Assembly: GCF_002483225.1 (NCBI RefSeq)
Contig: NZ_DLHL01000063.1
Location: 1 to 42,677, forward strand
Length of the DNA stretch: 42,677 bases
Source of the DNA: Gemmatimonas sp. UBA7669
GTDB lineage: Bacteria; Gemmatimonadota; Gemmatimonadetes; Gemmatimonadales; Gemmatimonadaceae
Reading direction: 5' to 3'
In this document: one piece after another, positions 31,658 through 39,908 of the stretch
Position numbering within the stretch: position 1 is the first letter of the stretch
Layout: each line of letters starts with the position of its first letter
Program-made: the position numbers and the translations under genes
Notes under the pieces: model-generated
The model's database searches: none
What the model saw: the letters and a program-made list of their open reading frames with translations, nothing else
Told to the model about the DNA's origin: nothing

Positions 31658-32799
31658 CCGCTCCTCACTGGACTCTGCAGTGTTCCGCCTGCGGCAGCGC
31701 CGCCCCACTGGCGCGCGCCGGTCTGTGCCCCGCGTGCAGTCAGCCACTGTTCGCCCGCTATCCCAACGTGCCCAAGAGCACGACGCTTGATGCACGGTGG
31801 GATATGTGGCGCTACCGTCCGCTCATGCCGCTGGCGGCAGGGGAGTCGCCCGTCACGTTGGGTGAGGGGCTGACGCCGCTCATCGAGTCGACGTCATTGG
31901 CCGCCGATGTCGGCGTGGCCCGGTTGTGGATCAAGGACGAGGCACAGAATCCCACGGCCTCGTTCAAGGCCCGCGGCATGAGCGCGGCCGTCACGCGGGC
32001 GCGTGCCGAGGGCTATCCCGGTCTGGTGGTGCCGACGGCTGGCAACGCAGGGGCCGCCCTTGCGGCCTATGGTGCCGCCGCCGGCATGCCGGTCAAGGTG
32101 TTTGCACCGCGCACCACGCCTCGGCCCATTCTCGACACCATCGACGCCTTCGGTGCCGACCTTGTGCGCATCGATGGCCACATCGGCGACGCCGGCAAGC
32201 TGGCGCTGGCCCATGCCGCCGAGACGGGCTTCTTTGCCATCTCCACGCTGCGTGAGCCGTATCGGGTGGAAGGCATGAAGACAATGGGTTTCGAGATGGC
32301 CGAGCAGCTGGGCTGGCGTGTGCCGGACGTGGTGGTGTATCCGACAGGCGGCGGCGAGGGCACGGTGGGTATCTGGAAGGCGCTGGAGGAACTGGCCGCC
32401 GGTGGCTGGCTCGCGAGCGAGCGCGTGCAGCCGCGATATGTGGTCGCGCAGGCCGCGGGCTGTGCGCCCATCGCACGCGCGCATGCCGCCGGACTCGATC
32501 GCGCCGAACCCTGGGTGGATCCGGTCACCTATGCGGCGGGCCTTCGGGTTCCGTCACCGTTGGGTGACCGGGTGCTGCTGCGCATTCTGCGCGAAACGAA
32601 CGGCGTGTCAGGGACGGCCGGCGAGGAGGACATCCGTGAGTGGACGCGTCGCCTGGCTGAGGCGACTGGTATCGACGCGGCGCCGGAGGGCGGATGTGCC
32701 CTCGTGGTGCTCCGGGATGCCGTCCGGGCGGGACGGATCGCCGCCGATTCAGAAGTGGTGGTGTACAACACGGGGAGTGGCGCGTCCTACCGCGCCTGA
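31654..32799 (+). CDS. thrC: Threonine synthase-like PLP enzyme
   Basis: Threonine synthase converts O-phosphohomoserine to threonine. The 381-residue product has an N-terminal zinc ribbon (CSACGS near 10-15, CPACS near 25-29) as in the archaeal/cyanobacterial-type enzymes. GEGLTPLIES, the PLP-lysine motif NPTASFKARGMS and PTAGNAGAALAAYGAAAG follow, then the phosphate-binding YPTGGGEGTVG. Close relatives act on other substrates, so the exact substrate is not certain. It overlaps uvrC by 4 bases but is followed by a 46-base gap with promoter-like features for the next gene. Confidence 0.87.
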   Translation: MTAPHWTLQCSACGSAAPLARAGLCPACSQPLFARYPNVPKSTTLDARWDMWRYRPLMPLAAGESPVTLGEGLTPLIESTSLAADVGVARLWIKDEAQNPTASFKARGMSAAVTRARAEGYPGLVVPTAGNAGAALAAYGAAAGMPVKVFAPRTTPRPILDTIDAFGADLVRIDGHIGDAGKLALAHAAETGFFAISTLREPYRVEGMKTMGFEMAEQLGWRVPDVVVYPTGGGEGTVGIWKALEELAAGGWLASERVQPRYVVAQAAGCAPIARAHAAGLDRAEPWVDPVTYAAGLRVPSPLGDRVLLRILRETNGVSGTAGEEDIREWTRRLAEATGIDAAPEGGCALVVLRDAVRAGRIAADSEVVVYNTGSGASYRA

Positions 32800-32802
32800 A
32801 CC

Positions 32803-32808
32803 TATATT
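32803..32808 (+). promoter_or_regulatory. Possible -10 element before the TPR gene
   Basis: TATATT at 32803-32808 predicts transcription start near 32815 and a leader of ~31 bases to ATG 32846, with GAGGAG (32835-32840) as ribosome-binding site five bases before the start. No good -35 hexamer lies at the expected distance; it falls in the end of thrC. The call is tentative. Confidence 0.4.
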
Positions 32809-32845
32809 GGGACGAACGGCAGGACAGACTCACCGAGGAGACGAG

Positions 32846-34339
32846 ATGAAGGGCAAGACCTGGATGCACGCCGTGGCGACGGCGGTGGTGGTGACACTCG
32901 GCACGACGCCGGTGGCCGCTCCCCTCGCGGCGCAGGAGTGCAACATCAACGACAAGAGTCCGTTCCAGCTGGCCAGCGCCCGGCAGTACGTGTCGATGGC
33001 GGCCAACTCGCGCAAGGACGACGAAATTCCGCGTCATCTGGCCAACTCCATCCGGGTGCTGACCGACGCGCCGGACAAGATCAAGAACGAGCCGGGACGC
33101 CAGTTCCTGCTGCTCCGCACGTACCGCCAGTACCTCGAGAAGAACGAGGGCGTGTACGAGATGAAGCGCGGCGACATGGGCTTTACCACCAACAAGGAAG
33201 GCACGCACAACCTGCTGCTGGCGGTGGACTCCGCCGCATCGGCTGTTGAGCGCCTGATGCCCGAGTGCGCGGCGGAGGTGCGTCCGTTCCGCACACGATT
33301 CTTCAGCGACATTCTGAACAAGGCCATCAACGCCATGAGCGCCGACCAGGATGACTCGGCCTCGTACTACGCGCACATGTCCATGCTGGTGGCGGGTAAA
33401 GATCCGCGGCCCTGGAACGTGCTCTCGTCGGTGTACCAGAAGCGCGGGCAGATGGACAGTGCCACCATCGCCATGGAGCGCGTGATCGAGTACTCGGGGA
33501 CCGACACCCTGTATACCCGCGTCAAGCAGCAGAGCCGCTACAATCTCGCGGTGCTGACGCTGCAGCAGGCGGAGGCCGGGGAAGGGTCGGCCAAGGAAAC
33601 CAAGATCACCAAGGCCCGTGGCTTGCTCGAGGCGTTCCTCAAGGAGACGCCGGGTGATGCGAATGCGTCGCAGGCGCTCGGCCGGGCATTGCGCCTGTCC
33701 GGCGATACGGCGGCCGTGGCCAACATGTTCGGCGACATGGTCAAGGATCCGGCAAAATTCACGGCCGACCAGTTGTTCGAGGCGGGATCCAACGCGGCGG
33801 CGGCTGGTCGCTCGCAGGATGCCATCAACCTCTTCGAAGCCGGGTTCACCAAGAACCCCAATCACCGTTTCGCGCTGTATAACTACTCCACCACGCTCTT
33901 CGACCTCAAGGACACGCAGCGCATGGGACCCGCCATCACGCGGCTCATGACGCTCGATCCCAACTTCGAGCGCGGCTGGCGCCTCATGGCCGGCTACTGG
34001 CAGCGTTTGGCGCAGGCCGAGTCGGACGCGGCCAAGAAGAAGGTCTACAACGACTCCGTGCTCTTCTACCTCGACAAGCAGCAGAAGACCACGCCGAAGA
34101 TCGAGATCACCATGGCCTCAAAGGCCGGCGCCGCATTTCAGGTGGGCGGCTCGGTCACGAACGATGGCCAAGCCACCGGCAGCTGGACGATGAAGCTCGA
34201 ACTGCTCGATGAGACGGGGGCGGTGGTGGCCACCAAGGACGTCGCCATCGGACCTGTCGAGGCGGGGTCAGGCACGACGTTCAGTGTGAAGGTGGATGCG
34301 CCCAAGGCGGTGGCCTTCCGCTACGCGCCGCTCAAGTAG
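32846..34339 (+). CDS. Exported tetratricopeptide-repeat-like protein
   Basis: The 497-residue product has a signal peptide (MKGKTWMHAVATAVVVTLGTTPVAAPLAAQ) and then helical repeats: WNVLSSVYQKRGQMDSATIAME, NASQALGRALRLSGDTAAVA, DQLFEAGSNAAAAGRSQDAINLFEAG and NPNHRFALYNYSTTLFDLKDT. These look like degenerate TPR units over ~170-400. The last ~90 residues (KIEITMASKAGAAFQVGGSVTNDG...) look like an Ig-like beta domain (FxxK). No catalytic motif is visible. Cys31 follows the signal peptide in LAAQEC but is not at a standard lipobox spacing, so a lipoprotein is unlikely. The start is set by GAGGAG at 32835-32840; the open frame upstream is a thrC shadow. Periplasmic scaffold role is inference. 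Confidence 0.82.
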   Translation: MKGKTWMHAVATAVVVTLGTTPVAAPLAAQECNINDKSPFQLASARQYVSMAANSRKDDEIPRHLANSIRVLTDAPDKIKNEPGRQFLLLRTYRQYLEKNEGVYEMKRGDMGFTTNKEGTHNLLLAVDSAASAVERLMPECAAEVRPFRTRFFSDILNKAINAMSADQDDSASYYAHMSMLVAGKDPRPWNVLSSVYQKRGQMDSATIAMERVIEYSGTDTLYTRVKQQSRYNLAVLTLQQAEAGEGSAKETKITKARGLLEAFLKETPGDANASQALGRALRLSGDTAAVANMFGDMVKDPAKFTADQLFEAGSNAAAAGRSQDAINLFEAGFTKNPNHRFALYNYSTTLFDLKDTQRMGPAITRLMTLDPNFERGWRLMAGYWQRLAQAESDAAKKKVYNDSVLFYLDKQQKTTPKIEITMASKAGAAFQVGGSVTNDGQATGSWTMKLELLDETGAVVATKDVAIGPVEAGSGTTFSVKVDAPKAVAFRYAPLK

Positions 34340-34367
34340 TTCGGAGGCTGCAAAGCACTCGCATACG

Positions 34368-34404
34368 CGCACCGAAGTGCATGAATTTGATTGACTTCGG
34401 TGCG
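34368..34404 (+). repeat. 11-bp inverted repeat overlapping a promoter
   Basis: CGCACCGAAGT (34368-34378) and ACTTCGGTGCG (34394-34404) are perfect inverted copies separated by 15 bases. The right arm covers the end of the candidate -35 hexamer TTGACT (34391-34396). The AT-rich loop (GCATGAATTTGATTG) also makes an operator-like arrangement. As RNA it would be a hairpin 28 bases after the TPR gene stop, but no T-run follows. Confidence 0.75.
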
Positions 34405-34419
34405 TCGAGTTCGTAGATT
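34391..34419 (+). promoter_or_regulatory. Candidate sigma70 promoter
   Basis: TTGACT (34391-34396) and TAGATT (34414-34419) are separated by exactly 17 bases, matching TTGACA/TATAAT at five and four of six positions. Transcription would start near 34425-34427, precisely where the downstream stem-loop begins. It is the best promoter I see in the window. It overlaps the 11-bp inverted repeat, so it may be regulated. Confidence 0.6.
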
Positions 34420-34424
34420 TTCTC

Positions 34425-34497
34425 AAGTGGGCGGCAGCGCAAGGTTGCCGCCCGCTTGCGTCCCGGGGGAAGGCCAGCGCGCCGGTCCCCCTTTTTT
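34425..34497 (+). ncRNA. Candidate short RNA or attenuator leader
   Basis: From the predicted start the RNA would open with a 13-bp stem, CAAGTGGGCGGCA (34424-34436) with TGCCGCCCGCTTG (34446-34458, one G-U), around the loop GCGCAAGGT. Six bases later comes the terminator hairpin with T6. The unit is ~73 nt and contains no ORF. It ends 12 bases before the DUF512 ATG, so it is either an independent small RNA or a leader whose terminator gates DUF512 expression. I recognise no known RNA family. No anti-terminator pairing is obvious, though GTCCCGGG occurs both before the terminator stem (34460) and after the T-run (34498). Confidence 0.45.
34465..34497 (+). terminator. Intrinsic terminator before the DUF512 gene
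   Basis: GGGGGA (34465-34470) pairs with TCCCCC (34486-34491), with inner GGC/GCC pairs, followed by T6 (34492-34497). It can end transcription from the TPR gene or from the promoter at 34391. The next ATG (34510) lies 12 bases beyond, so the following gene has no room for its own promoter after it. Confidence 0.85.
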
Positions 34498-34509
34498 GTC
34501 CCGGGTTTC

Positions 34510-35805
34510 ATGGTTCGCGTCACGCACGTCGAGCCGGGCAGCCTCGCCGAGTCCCTCGGTCTGGTGCCTGGCACCGAACTCCTCACGGTCAACGACCGTC
34601 CGCTGGAGGATTTTCTCGACTGGGAGTTTCTCACGGCCGAGGAGTCGTTCGTGGTATCCGCACGTTTGCCCGACGGGGGCGAATTCGTAAAGCGCGTCGA
34701 TCGTGGGGACGGGCGCCCCATGGGCCTCGAGCTGGCGCCGCCCACCGTGCGCCGCTGCGCCAACCGCTGCGAGTTCTGCTTCATCGAAGGACTGCCCAAG
34801 GGACTGCGCAAGGGCCTCTACATTCGCGACGACGATTACCGCCTGTCCTTTGCCTACGGCAACTTCGCAACGTTGTCGAATGTGAAGGAACGTGATATCG
34901 CGAGGATTCTGGAGTACCGCCTCTCACCCCTGTATGTGTCGGTGCACGCGACGCCGTGGGAAGCCCGCAAGGTGCTGCTCAACAACCCGCGCGTGCCGAA
35001 CATTCTCGAGCAGTTGCAGCGGCTGGCCGAGGGCGGCATCCAGTTCCACTGCCAGATGGTCATCGTGCCGGGCCTCAACGACGGCGAGGTACTCGAACAG
35101 TCGCTGACCGACCTGTGGAATCTGGGTCAGGCGGTGTTGTCGGTGGCCATCGTGCCGGTGGGCCTCACGCAGTTCTCGCATCTCTACACCGGCAAGTCCA
35201 TGGATGCAGCCAACGCCGGTGCGCTGCTCGACCGGGTGCATGCCTGGGAAGAGCGGGCGCTGGCCGAGCGCGATGATCGCTGGGTGTTTGGCTCCGACGA
35301 GCTGTACCTGTTGGCCGATGTCCCGTTGCCGGACGAGGAGCACTACGGCGAGTTCGCGCAGATTGAGAATGGCGTAGGCGCCGTGACCTCACTGCGTGCC
35401 CGGGTGCGCGACGGACTCGACCAGCTTCCGCGTCTTGATGGCAAGCGCATTGGTGTGGTGACGGGTGTGTCCATGACGCCGCTCATGCCGGAGCTGCTCG
35501 AACAGATCAGCGCCGTGACCGGGGCCCAATTCGATCTGATCACCGCGGAAAACTCACTCTTCGGTCCCACGACCACCACCGCGGGACTGCTGGTTGGCGC
35601 TGACATCAAGCGCGTACTGGCAGGGCGCCACGACCTCGATCTTGCACTCATTCCGGCGGAGTGCATCAACGACAACGGACTGTTCCTCGATGAGGAGTCC
35701 TTTGTAGCCGTTCGGGAATCGCTTCCCATGCCGGTCTATCCTTCCTACGATTTCATCGATGCGCTCGTCCCAGAAGGGGACGCGGCGGTTCGATCCGCCG
35801 CCTGA
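34510..35805 (+). CDS. PDZ/radical SAM/DUF512 protein
   Basis: The 431-residue product has a PDZ-like N-terminus (VEPGSLAESLGLVPGTELLTVNDRPLED, ~5-75). The cluster CANRCEFC follows (Cys83, Cys87, Cys90; CxxxCxxC, radical SAM 4Fe-4S), then a radical SAM barrel (QMVIVPGLNDG) and a DUF512 C-terminal domain. The latter ends in blocks such as ENSLFGPTTTTAGLLVG and PAECINDNGLFLDE. This architecture is conserved in Firmicutes, Cyanobacteria and others, but its reaction is not known to me. In Clostridia and elsewhere it often neighbours der, as here (8-base gap). ATG 34510 is chosen because a start at TTG 34456 would translate the terminator. No Shine-Dalgarno is present. Confidence 0.88.
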   Translation: MVRVTHVEPGSLAESLGLVPGTELLTVNDRPLEDFLDWEFLTAEESFVVSARLPDGGEFVKRVDRGDGRPMGLELAPPTVRRCANRCEFCFIEGLPKGLRKGLYIRDDDYRLSFAYGNFATLSNVKERDIARILEYRLSPLYVSVHATPWEARKVLLNNPRVPNILEQLQRLAEGGIQFHCQMVIVPGLNDGEVLEQSLTDLWNLGQAVLSVAIVPVGLTQFSHLYTGKSMDAANAGALLDRVHAWEERALAERDDRWVFGSDELYLLADVPLPDEEHYGEFAQIENGVGAVTSLRARVRDGLDQLPRLDGKRIGVVTGVSMTPLMPELLEQISAVTGAQFDLITAENSLFGPTTTTAGLLVGADIKRVLAGRHDLDLALIPAECINDNGLFLDEESFVAVRESLPMPVYPSYDFIDALVPEGDAAVRSAA

Positions 35806-35813
35806 GCCCATAT

Positions 35814-37124
35814 ATGAGTTTACCTGTTGTTGCCCTCGTCGGTCGCCCCAATGTGGGCAAGTCGCATTTGTTCAACCGTGTGATTGGTGAGGCCACGGCC
35901 ATCGTCAGTGAGGAGGCCGGCACCACGCGCGATCGCCACTTTGGTGAAGCCGAGTGGGCGGGGCATCACTTCTGGCTGGTGGACACCGGCGGCCTGGTCG
36001 AAGACTCGGATCTGCCCATGGACAGCGCCATTCGTCAGCAGGTCATGCAGGCCATCGATGAAGCCGACCTGCTGCTGTTTGTCGTGGACGCCAAGGTCGG
36101 TGTGCATCCCAGCGATGCGCGCATTGGCGACCTGCTGCGCAACTCGCGCAAGCCCTGGCTGCTGGTGGCCAACAAGGTCGACAATCCGGACAGCACGGAC
36201 TTCTACGAGTTCTACCGTCTGGGCGTGACCGATGTGTATCCGGTGTCCGCGTCCAACGGTAAGGGGTCGGGTGATCTGCTCGACGCCGTGGTGAAAGCCA
36301 TTCCCGAGACGGCGGACGAGCCGTCGAACGCCACACGTGTGGCCGTCATTGGCCGCCCGAATGTGGGCAAGTCCAGCATCGTGAACCGCCTGCTCGGCGA
36401 AGATCGCCTGGTGGTGAGCGACGAGTCGGGCACCACGCGCGACGCCATCGATGCGCCCATGTCGTACCATGGGCAGGAACTGATCTTCGTCGATACGGCG
36501 GGCTTGCGTCGGCAGTCGCGCATCGATGACGGCATCGAGTTCTATTCGTCGCTGCGCACGCGCCGCGCCATCGATTCCGCCGATGTGTGCGTGCTGGTCA
36601 TTGATGCCACGGAAGGCCTGCACAATCAGGATCTCAAGATTGCCACGATGGCCTGGGAGGCCGGTCGCGGCCTGATTCTCGTGGTGAACAAGTGGGACAT
36701 GTACGAGGACAAGACCGACAAGAGCGCCGACAAGTTCCGCAAGGATGCTGTGGAAAAGGTGCCTTACCTCAATTTTGTGCCGTTCCTCTTCACGTCGGCC
36801 TTGACCGGGCAGCGCATTACCAAGGTGCTGGACGTTGTGCTGCAGGTGCAGGAACAGCGCACCCGTCGCATCAGTACCTCGCAGGTGAACGATGCGCTCG
36901 AGGAATTGCTGGCCCGTCGCCAGCCGCCGCAGGCTGCGGGTCGCGAAGTGAAGCTCAACTACGCCACGCAGGTGGAAGTCGAGCCGCCTACGATCGCGGT
37001 GTTCGGCAATCATCCCGAGACCATTCCCGAGCACTACATCCGCTTCCTGCACAACGGCTTCCGCGAGAAGTGGGGATTCCTCGGGTCGCCGCTGCGCGTC
37101 ATTCTCCGGAGAAAGAACAGCTGA
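35814..37124 (+). CDS. der: Ribosome-assembly GTPase Der (EngA)
   Basis: Der is a tandem-GTPase needed for 50S subunit maturation. The 436-residue product has G domain 1 (VALVGRPNVGKSHLFNR from residue 6, DTGG, NKVD) and G domain 2 (VAVIGRPNVGKSSIVNR near 176-192, DTAG, VNKWD). The C-terminal KH-like domain ends with PETIPEHYIRFLHNGFREKWGFLGSPLRVILRRK. In domain 1 the residue after GKS is His, where Thr or Ala is usual. ATG 35814 follows the DUF512 gene by 8 bases. The stop overlaps plsY by one base (TGATG). Confidence 0.97.
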   Translation: MSLPVVALVGRPNVGKSHLFNRVIGEATAIVSEEAGTTRDRHFGEAEWAGHHFWLVDTGGLVEDSDLPMDSAIRQQVMQAIDEADLLLFVVDAKVGVHPSDARIGDLLRNSRKPWLLVANKVDNPDSTDFYEFYRLGVTDVYPVSASNGKGSGDLLDAVVKAIPETADEPSNATRVAVIGRPNVGKSSIVNRLLGEDRLVVSDESGTTRDAIDAPMSYHGQELIFVDTAGLRRQSRIDDGIEFYSSLRTRRAIDSADVCVLVIDATEGLHNQDLKIATMAWEAGRGLILVVNKWDMYEDKTDKSADKFRKDAVEKVPYLNFVPFLFTSALTGQRITKVLDVVLQVQEQRTRRISTSQVNDALEELLARRQPPQAAGREVKLNYATQVEVEPPTIAVFGNHPETIPEHYIRFLHNGFREKWGFLGSPLRVILRRKNS

Positions 37125-37756
37125 TGGCGACGCCGTCGATGTTGGCGGGCGGTGTGGCGTTGGCCTACGTGGCCGGTTCCTTTCCCACGGCCTATCTCGT
37201 GGGCCGCGCCAATGGCATTGACCTCCGCACGGTGGGGTCGGGCAACCTCGGCGCCACCAATGTGCAGCGCACTTTGGGCTGGGGTTGGGGCGGGCTGGTA
37301 TACCTCGTGGACTTTCTGAAGGGTTGGCTGCCCACCCTGCTGCTGCCCGGCGCGCTCGGCGTGTCGGCGGGCTGGCCGTGGGGCGTGTGTTTCGGGGTGG
37401 CCACGATTGCGGGCCACGTCAAACCCATCTTTCTGCTGGGCCGAGGCGGAGGGAAGGGCGTCGCTACGGCGAGTGGTGTGTTCATGGCGCTGGCGGCGCT
37501 GCCCACGGCCATCGCCATTGCCGTGTTTGCGCTGGTGGTCGCGGTAACGCGGTATGTGAGTCTCGGCTCCATGGTGGCCGCGATAGCGCTCGCGTCCGTC
37601 CTCCTGGTCACGGCCGGCCCACGCTCACCGTTGTTCGGGGTGTCGTGTGCAATTGCCGCTTTTGTGATCTGGGCGCACCGGGAGAACATCGGGCGTCTGC
37701 GCCGCGGTGAAGAGCGTCGGCTTGGCAGCCCCCGTCCGGCGGAGCGTGTGTCATGA
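37124..37756 (+). CDS. plsY: Glycerol-3-phosphate acyltransferase PlsY
   Basis: PlsY transfers acyl groups from acyl-phosphate to glycerol-3-phosphate, the first step of phospholipid synthesis. The 210-residue product is an inner-membrane protein with about five to seven hydrophobic helices. It has the three family motifs: GSFPTAYLVGR then VGSGNLGATNVQRTLG, GHVKPIFLLGRGGGKGVATASG, and WAHRENIGRLRRGEERRLG. ATG 37124 overlaps the der stop; the open frame upstream is a der shadow. It is linked by ATGA to gpsA, which makes its substrate. Confidence 0.95.
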   Translation: MATPSMLAGGVALAYVAGSFPTAYLVGRANGIDLRTVGSGNLGATNVQRTLGWGWGGLVYLVDFLKGWLPTLLLPGALGVSAGWPWGVCFGVATIAGHVKPIFLLGRGGGKGVATASGVFMALAALPTAIAIAVFALVVAVTRYVSLGSMVAAIALASVLLVTAGPRSPLFGVSCAIAAFVIWAHRENIGRLRRGEERRLGSPRPAERVS

Positions 37757-38757
37757 GCGAGACGATGCGCTGCGCGGTGGTGGGGGGCGGTGCCTGGGGC
37801 ACGGCCATCGCCGACCGGCTGGCACGCAACGGATGGCCCACCATGTTGTGGGCCCGCGAACTCGATGTCGTGGAGTCCATCAACACCACTCACGAGAATC
37901 GTCGCTTTCTGCCTGACCTGCCGCTGACGCCCGCGCTGCTGGCGAGCGACGACATGTCGCACGTGCTAAGTGACGCCACTCTGGTGGTTTATGCCGCGCC
38001 TTCGCATGTGCTGCGTCTGGTGGTGCAGGCCTCGCAGCCCTCGCTCAAGGCCGGCGCGGTCCTGTCGGTTGCCACCAAGGGCATTGAACGGGAAACGCTG
38101 GCGCTCATGACCGACGTGGTGGAGCAGGCAGCGCCTGCGCACGACGTGGTGGCCATCAGCGGGCCGAGTTTTGCGGCGGAAGTCGCCAAGGGACAACCCA
38201 CCGCCATTGTTGCAGCGGGGGCGTCGCACGACGCCGCCAAGCTCGTGCAGCGCGCCCTCAGCGCGCCGGCGTTCCGCGTTTACACGTCCGATGATGTGGT
38301 CGGTGTGGAATTGGGCGGCGCGCTGAAAAACGTGATGGCGGTGGCAACCGGCATTCTTGATGGGTTGGGCATGGGCTTCAATCCGCGTGCGGCGCTCATG
38401 ACGCGCGGGCTCGCGGAGATGACGCGACTCGGTGTGGCGCTTGGCGCCAAGCCCGATACCTTCGCCGGTCTGGCTGGACTCGGCGATCTGGTGCTGACCT
38501 GCACCGGCGCGCTTTCGCGCAATCGCGCCGTGGGTGTGGCCATCGGGCAGGGGCAGACACTCGAGCAAGCGCTGGCCGGCAAGGACAGCGTCGCTGAGGG
38601 GGTGCTCAACACCGAGAGCGCCAAGGCCCTGGCCGACAAGGCGGGTGTGGAAATGCCCATCATCGACGCCACGCACCGCATTCTGTTTCAGGGACAGTCG
38701 CCGCGAGATGCGGTGGCGGAACTCATGGCGCGCGAACTGCGCCCGGAGCGCGACTGA
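37753..38757 (+). CDS. gpsA: Glycerol-3-phosphate dehydrogenase [NAD(P)+]
   Basis: GpsA reduces dihydroxyacetone phosphate to sn-glycerol-3-phosphate for phospholipid synthesis. The 334-residue product has the Rossmann motif VVGGGAWGTAIADRLA (8-23), VYAAPSHVLRLVV, VATKGIE, SGPSFAAEVAKGQPTA, the catalytic-Lys block ELGGALKNVMAVATGI (Lys near 197), and GLAGLGDLVLTCTGALSRNR. The length is normal. It overlaps plsY by 4 bases. The der-plsY-gpsA order is widespread and fits coupling of phospholipid entry to growth. Confidence 0.96.
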   Translation: MSETMRCAVVGGGAWGTAIADRLARNGWPTMLWARELDVVESINTTHENRRFLPDLPLTPALLASDDMSHVLSDATLVVYAAPSHVLRLVVQASQPSLKAGAVLSVATKGIERETLALMTDVVEQAAPAHDVVAISGPSFAAEVAKGQPTAIVAAGASHDAAKLVQRALSAPAFRVYTSDDVVGVELGGALKNVMAVATGILDGLGMGFNPRAALMTRGLAEMTRLGVALGAKPDTFAGLAGLGDLVLTCTGALSRNRAVGVAIGQGQTLEQALAGKDSVAEGVLNTESAKALADKAGVEMPIIDATHRILFQGQSPRDAVAELMARELRPERD

Positions 38758-38759
38758 TC

Positions 38760-39134
38760 GTGGCCTCGCCACGTGGGGAACTGCTGCAGGAGTTCTACTC
38801 CATCGGCGACGTGTGCACGTTGACCGAGCTCAAGCCGCATGTGCTGCGATATTGGGAGAGCCAGTTCAAGGTGCTGAGCCCGGCCAAGAATCGTAGCGGC
38901 AATCGCGTGTACTCGCGCCGCGAGGTCGAGCTCATCCTGCTGGTGAAGCACCTGCTGTACACCGAGAAGTACACCATCGACGGGGCCCGTCAGAAGTTGG
39001 ATGAACACCGAAAGGGTGGCGCCATCCGTACGGCAGCTCGCGCGGCACTGGAAGTCGAGGTGCTCGAAAGCATCGAGCGTGAACTGGCGGAACTGCAAGC
39101 CCTGCTTAACGATATGCCGGACGACCGGCGCTGA
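38760..39134 (+). CDS. MerR-family transcriptional regulator
   Basis: The 124-residue product has an N-terminal winged helix-turn-helix of the MerR type (YSIGDVCTLTELKPHVLRYWESQF near 13-36, and NRVYSRREVELI with wing residues near 46-58). A short coiled-coil tail (EVLESIERELAELQALL) follows for dimerisation. There is no obvious metal- or ligand-binding cysteine set (no Cys beyond one), so it is a small MerR of the HspR/GlnR-like or uncharacterised class. GTG 38760 follows gpsA after two bases. Targets unknown. Confidence 0.9.
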   Translation: MASPRGELLQEFYSIGDVCTLTELKPHVLRYWESQFKVLSPAKNRSGNRVYSRREVELILLVKHLLYTEKYTIDGARQKLDEHRKGGAIRTAARAALEVEVLESIERELAELQALLNDMPDDRR

Positions 39135-39149
39135 TTTCTCAACTCCCTC

Positions 39150-39908
39150 ATGCGCATTCTTCTCAGTAACGACGACGGAATTCTCGCCAAGGGTCTCAAG
39201 GTCCTTGAGCAGGCCTGTGAGCCTATCGGCGAGTTGCACGTGGTAGCCCCGGACCGGGAGCAAAGCGCCACGAGCCATTCGCTCACGCTGCATCATCCGC
39301 TGCGGCCGGTGCAGTTGGGCGAACGGCGCTGGCAGGTGGACGGCACACCAACCGACTGCGTGATGCTGGCCTGTGAGATGCTGCTCGAGCAGCGGCCGGA
39401 CTTCGTCATCAGTGGCATCAACCACGGCCCCAACATGGGCGAGGACGTGCTGTACAGCGGCACCGTGGCTGCCGCCATGGAAGGACTGGCGCTCGGCATT
39501 CCGTCGATTGCGTTGTCCTTTGCGGGTAGCGTGCTGCGTGCGGATGCCGTGCTGGAGACCCAGGTGGGGCAGGTGCGCTCGCTGCTGTACCATCTGACCT
39601 CGTTGCCGCAGTTTCCCGCGGATACGCTGCTCAACGTGAATCTGCCTGCAGTGCCCGGGCCCGACATCAAGGGTGTGCGGCTCACGCGCCTCGGTCGTCG
39701 AGTGTTCAGCGACTCCATCAAGAAGATGAAGGACCCCTGGGGTCGCGACATTTTGTGGATTGGCGGTGGCACCGTGGAGTGGAGCGGCAGTGACGACTCC
39801 GACTTCCGCGCCGTGAAGGATGGCTACATCTCCGTGACCCCGTTGCATCTCGATCTCACGCACCGCGACGTGCTCAACTCCGCGACCGACTGGTGGCAAG
39901 CCCCGTAG
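39150..39908 (+). CDS. surE: 5'/3'-nucleotidase SurE
   Basis: SurE is a metal-dependent phosphatase that acts on nucleoside monophosphates and is associated with stationary-phase survival. The 252-residue product begins with the family motif MRILLSNDDGI (metal-binding NDD, 7-9). It also has VAPDREQSATSHSLT, DGTPTDCV, and SGINHGPNMGEDVLYSGTVAAAMEG. The end overlaps pcm by 16 bases, the same surE-pcm pairing seen in E. coli. Confidence 0.95.
   Translation: MRILLSNDDGILAKGLKVLEQACEPIGELHVVAPDREQSATSHSLTLHHPLRPVQLGERRWQVDGTPTDCVMLACEMLLEQRPDFVISGINHGPNMGEDVLYSGTVAAAMEGLALGIPSIALSFAGSVLRADAVLETQVGQVRSLLYHLTSLPQFPADTLLNVNLPAVPGPDIKGVRLTRLGRRVFSDSIKKMKDPWGRDILWIGGGTVEWSGSDDSDFRAVKDGYISVTPLHLDLTHRDVLNSATDWWQAP

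Noticed and set aside
34456..34509. TTG start for the DUF512 protein upstream of the terminator
   Set aside because: It would translate the terminator hairpin and T-run into a Pro/Arg-rich leader unlike the family; the PDZ-like domain starts at ATG 34510.
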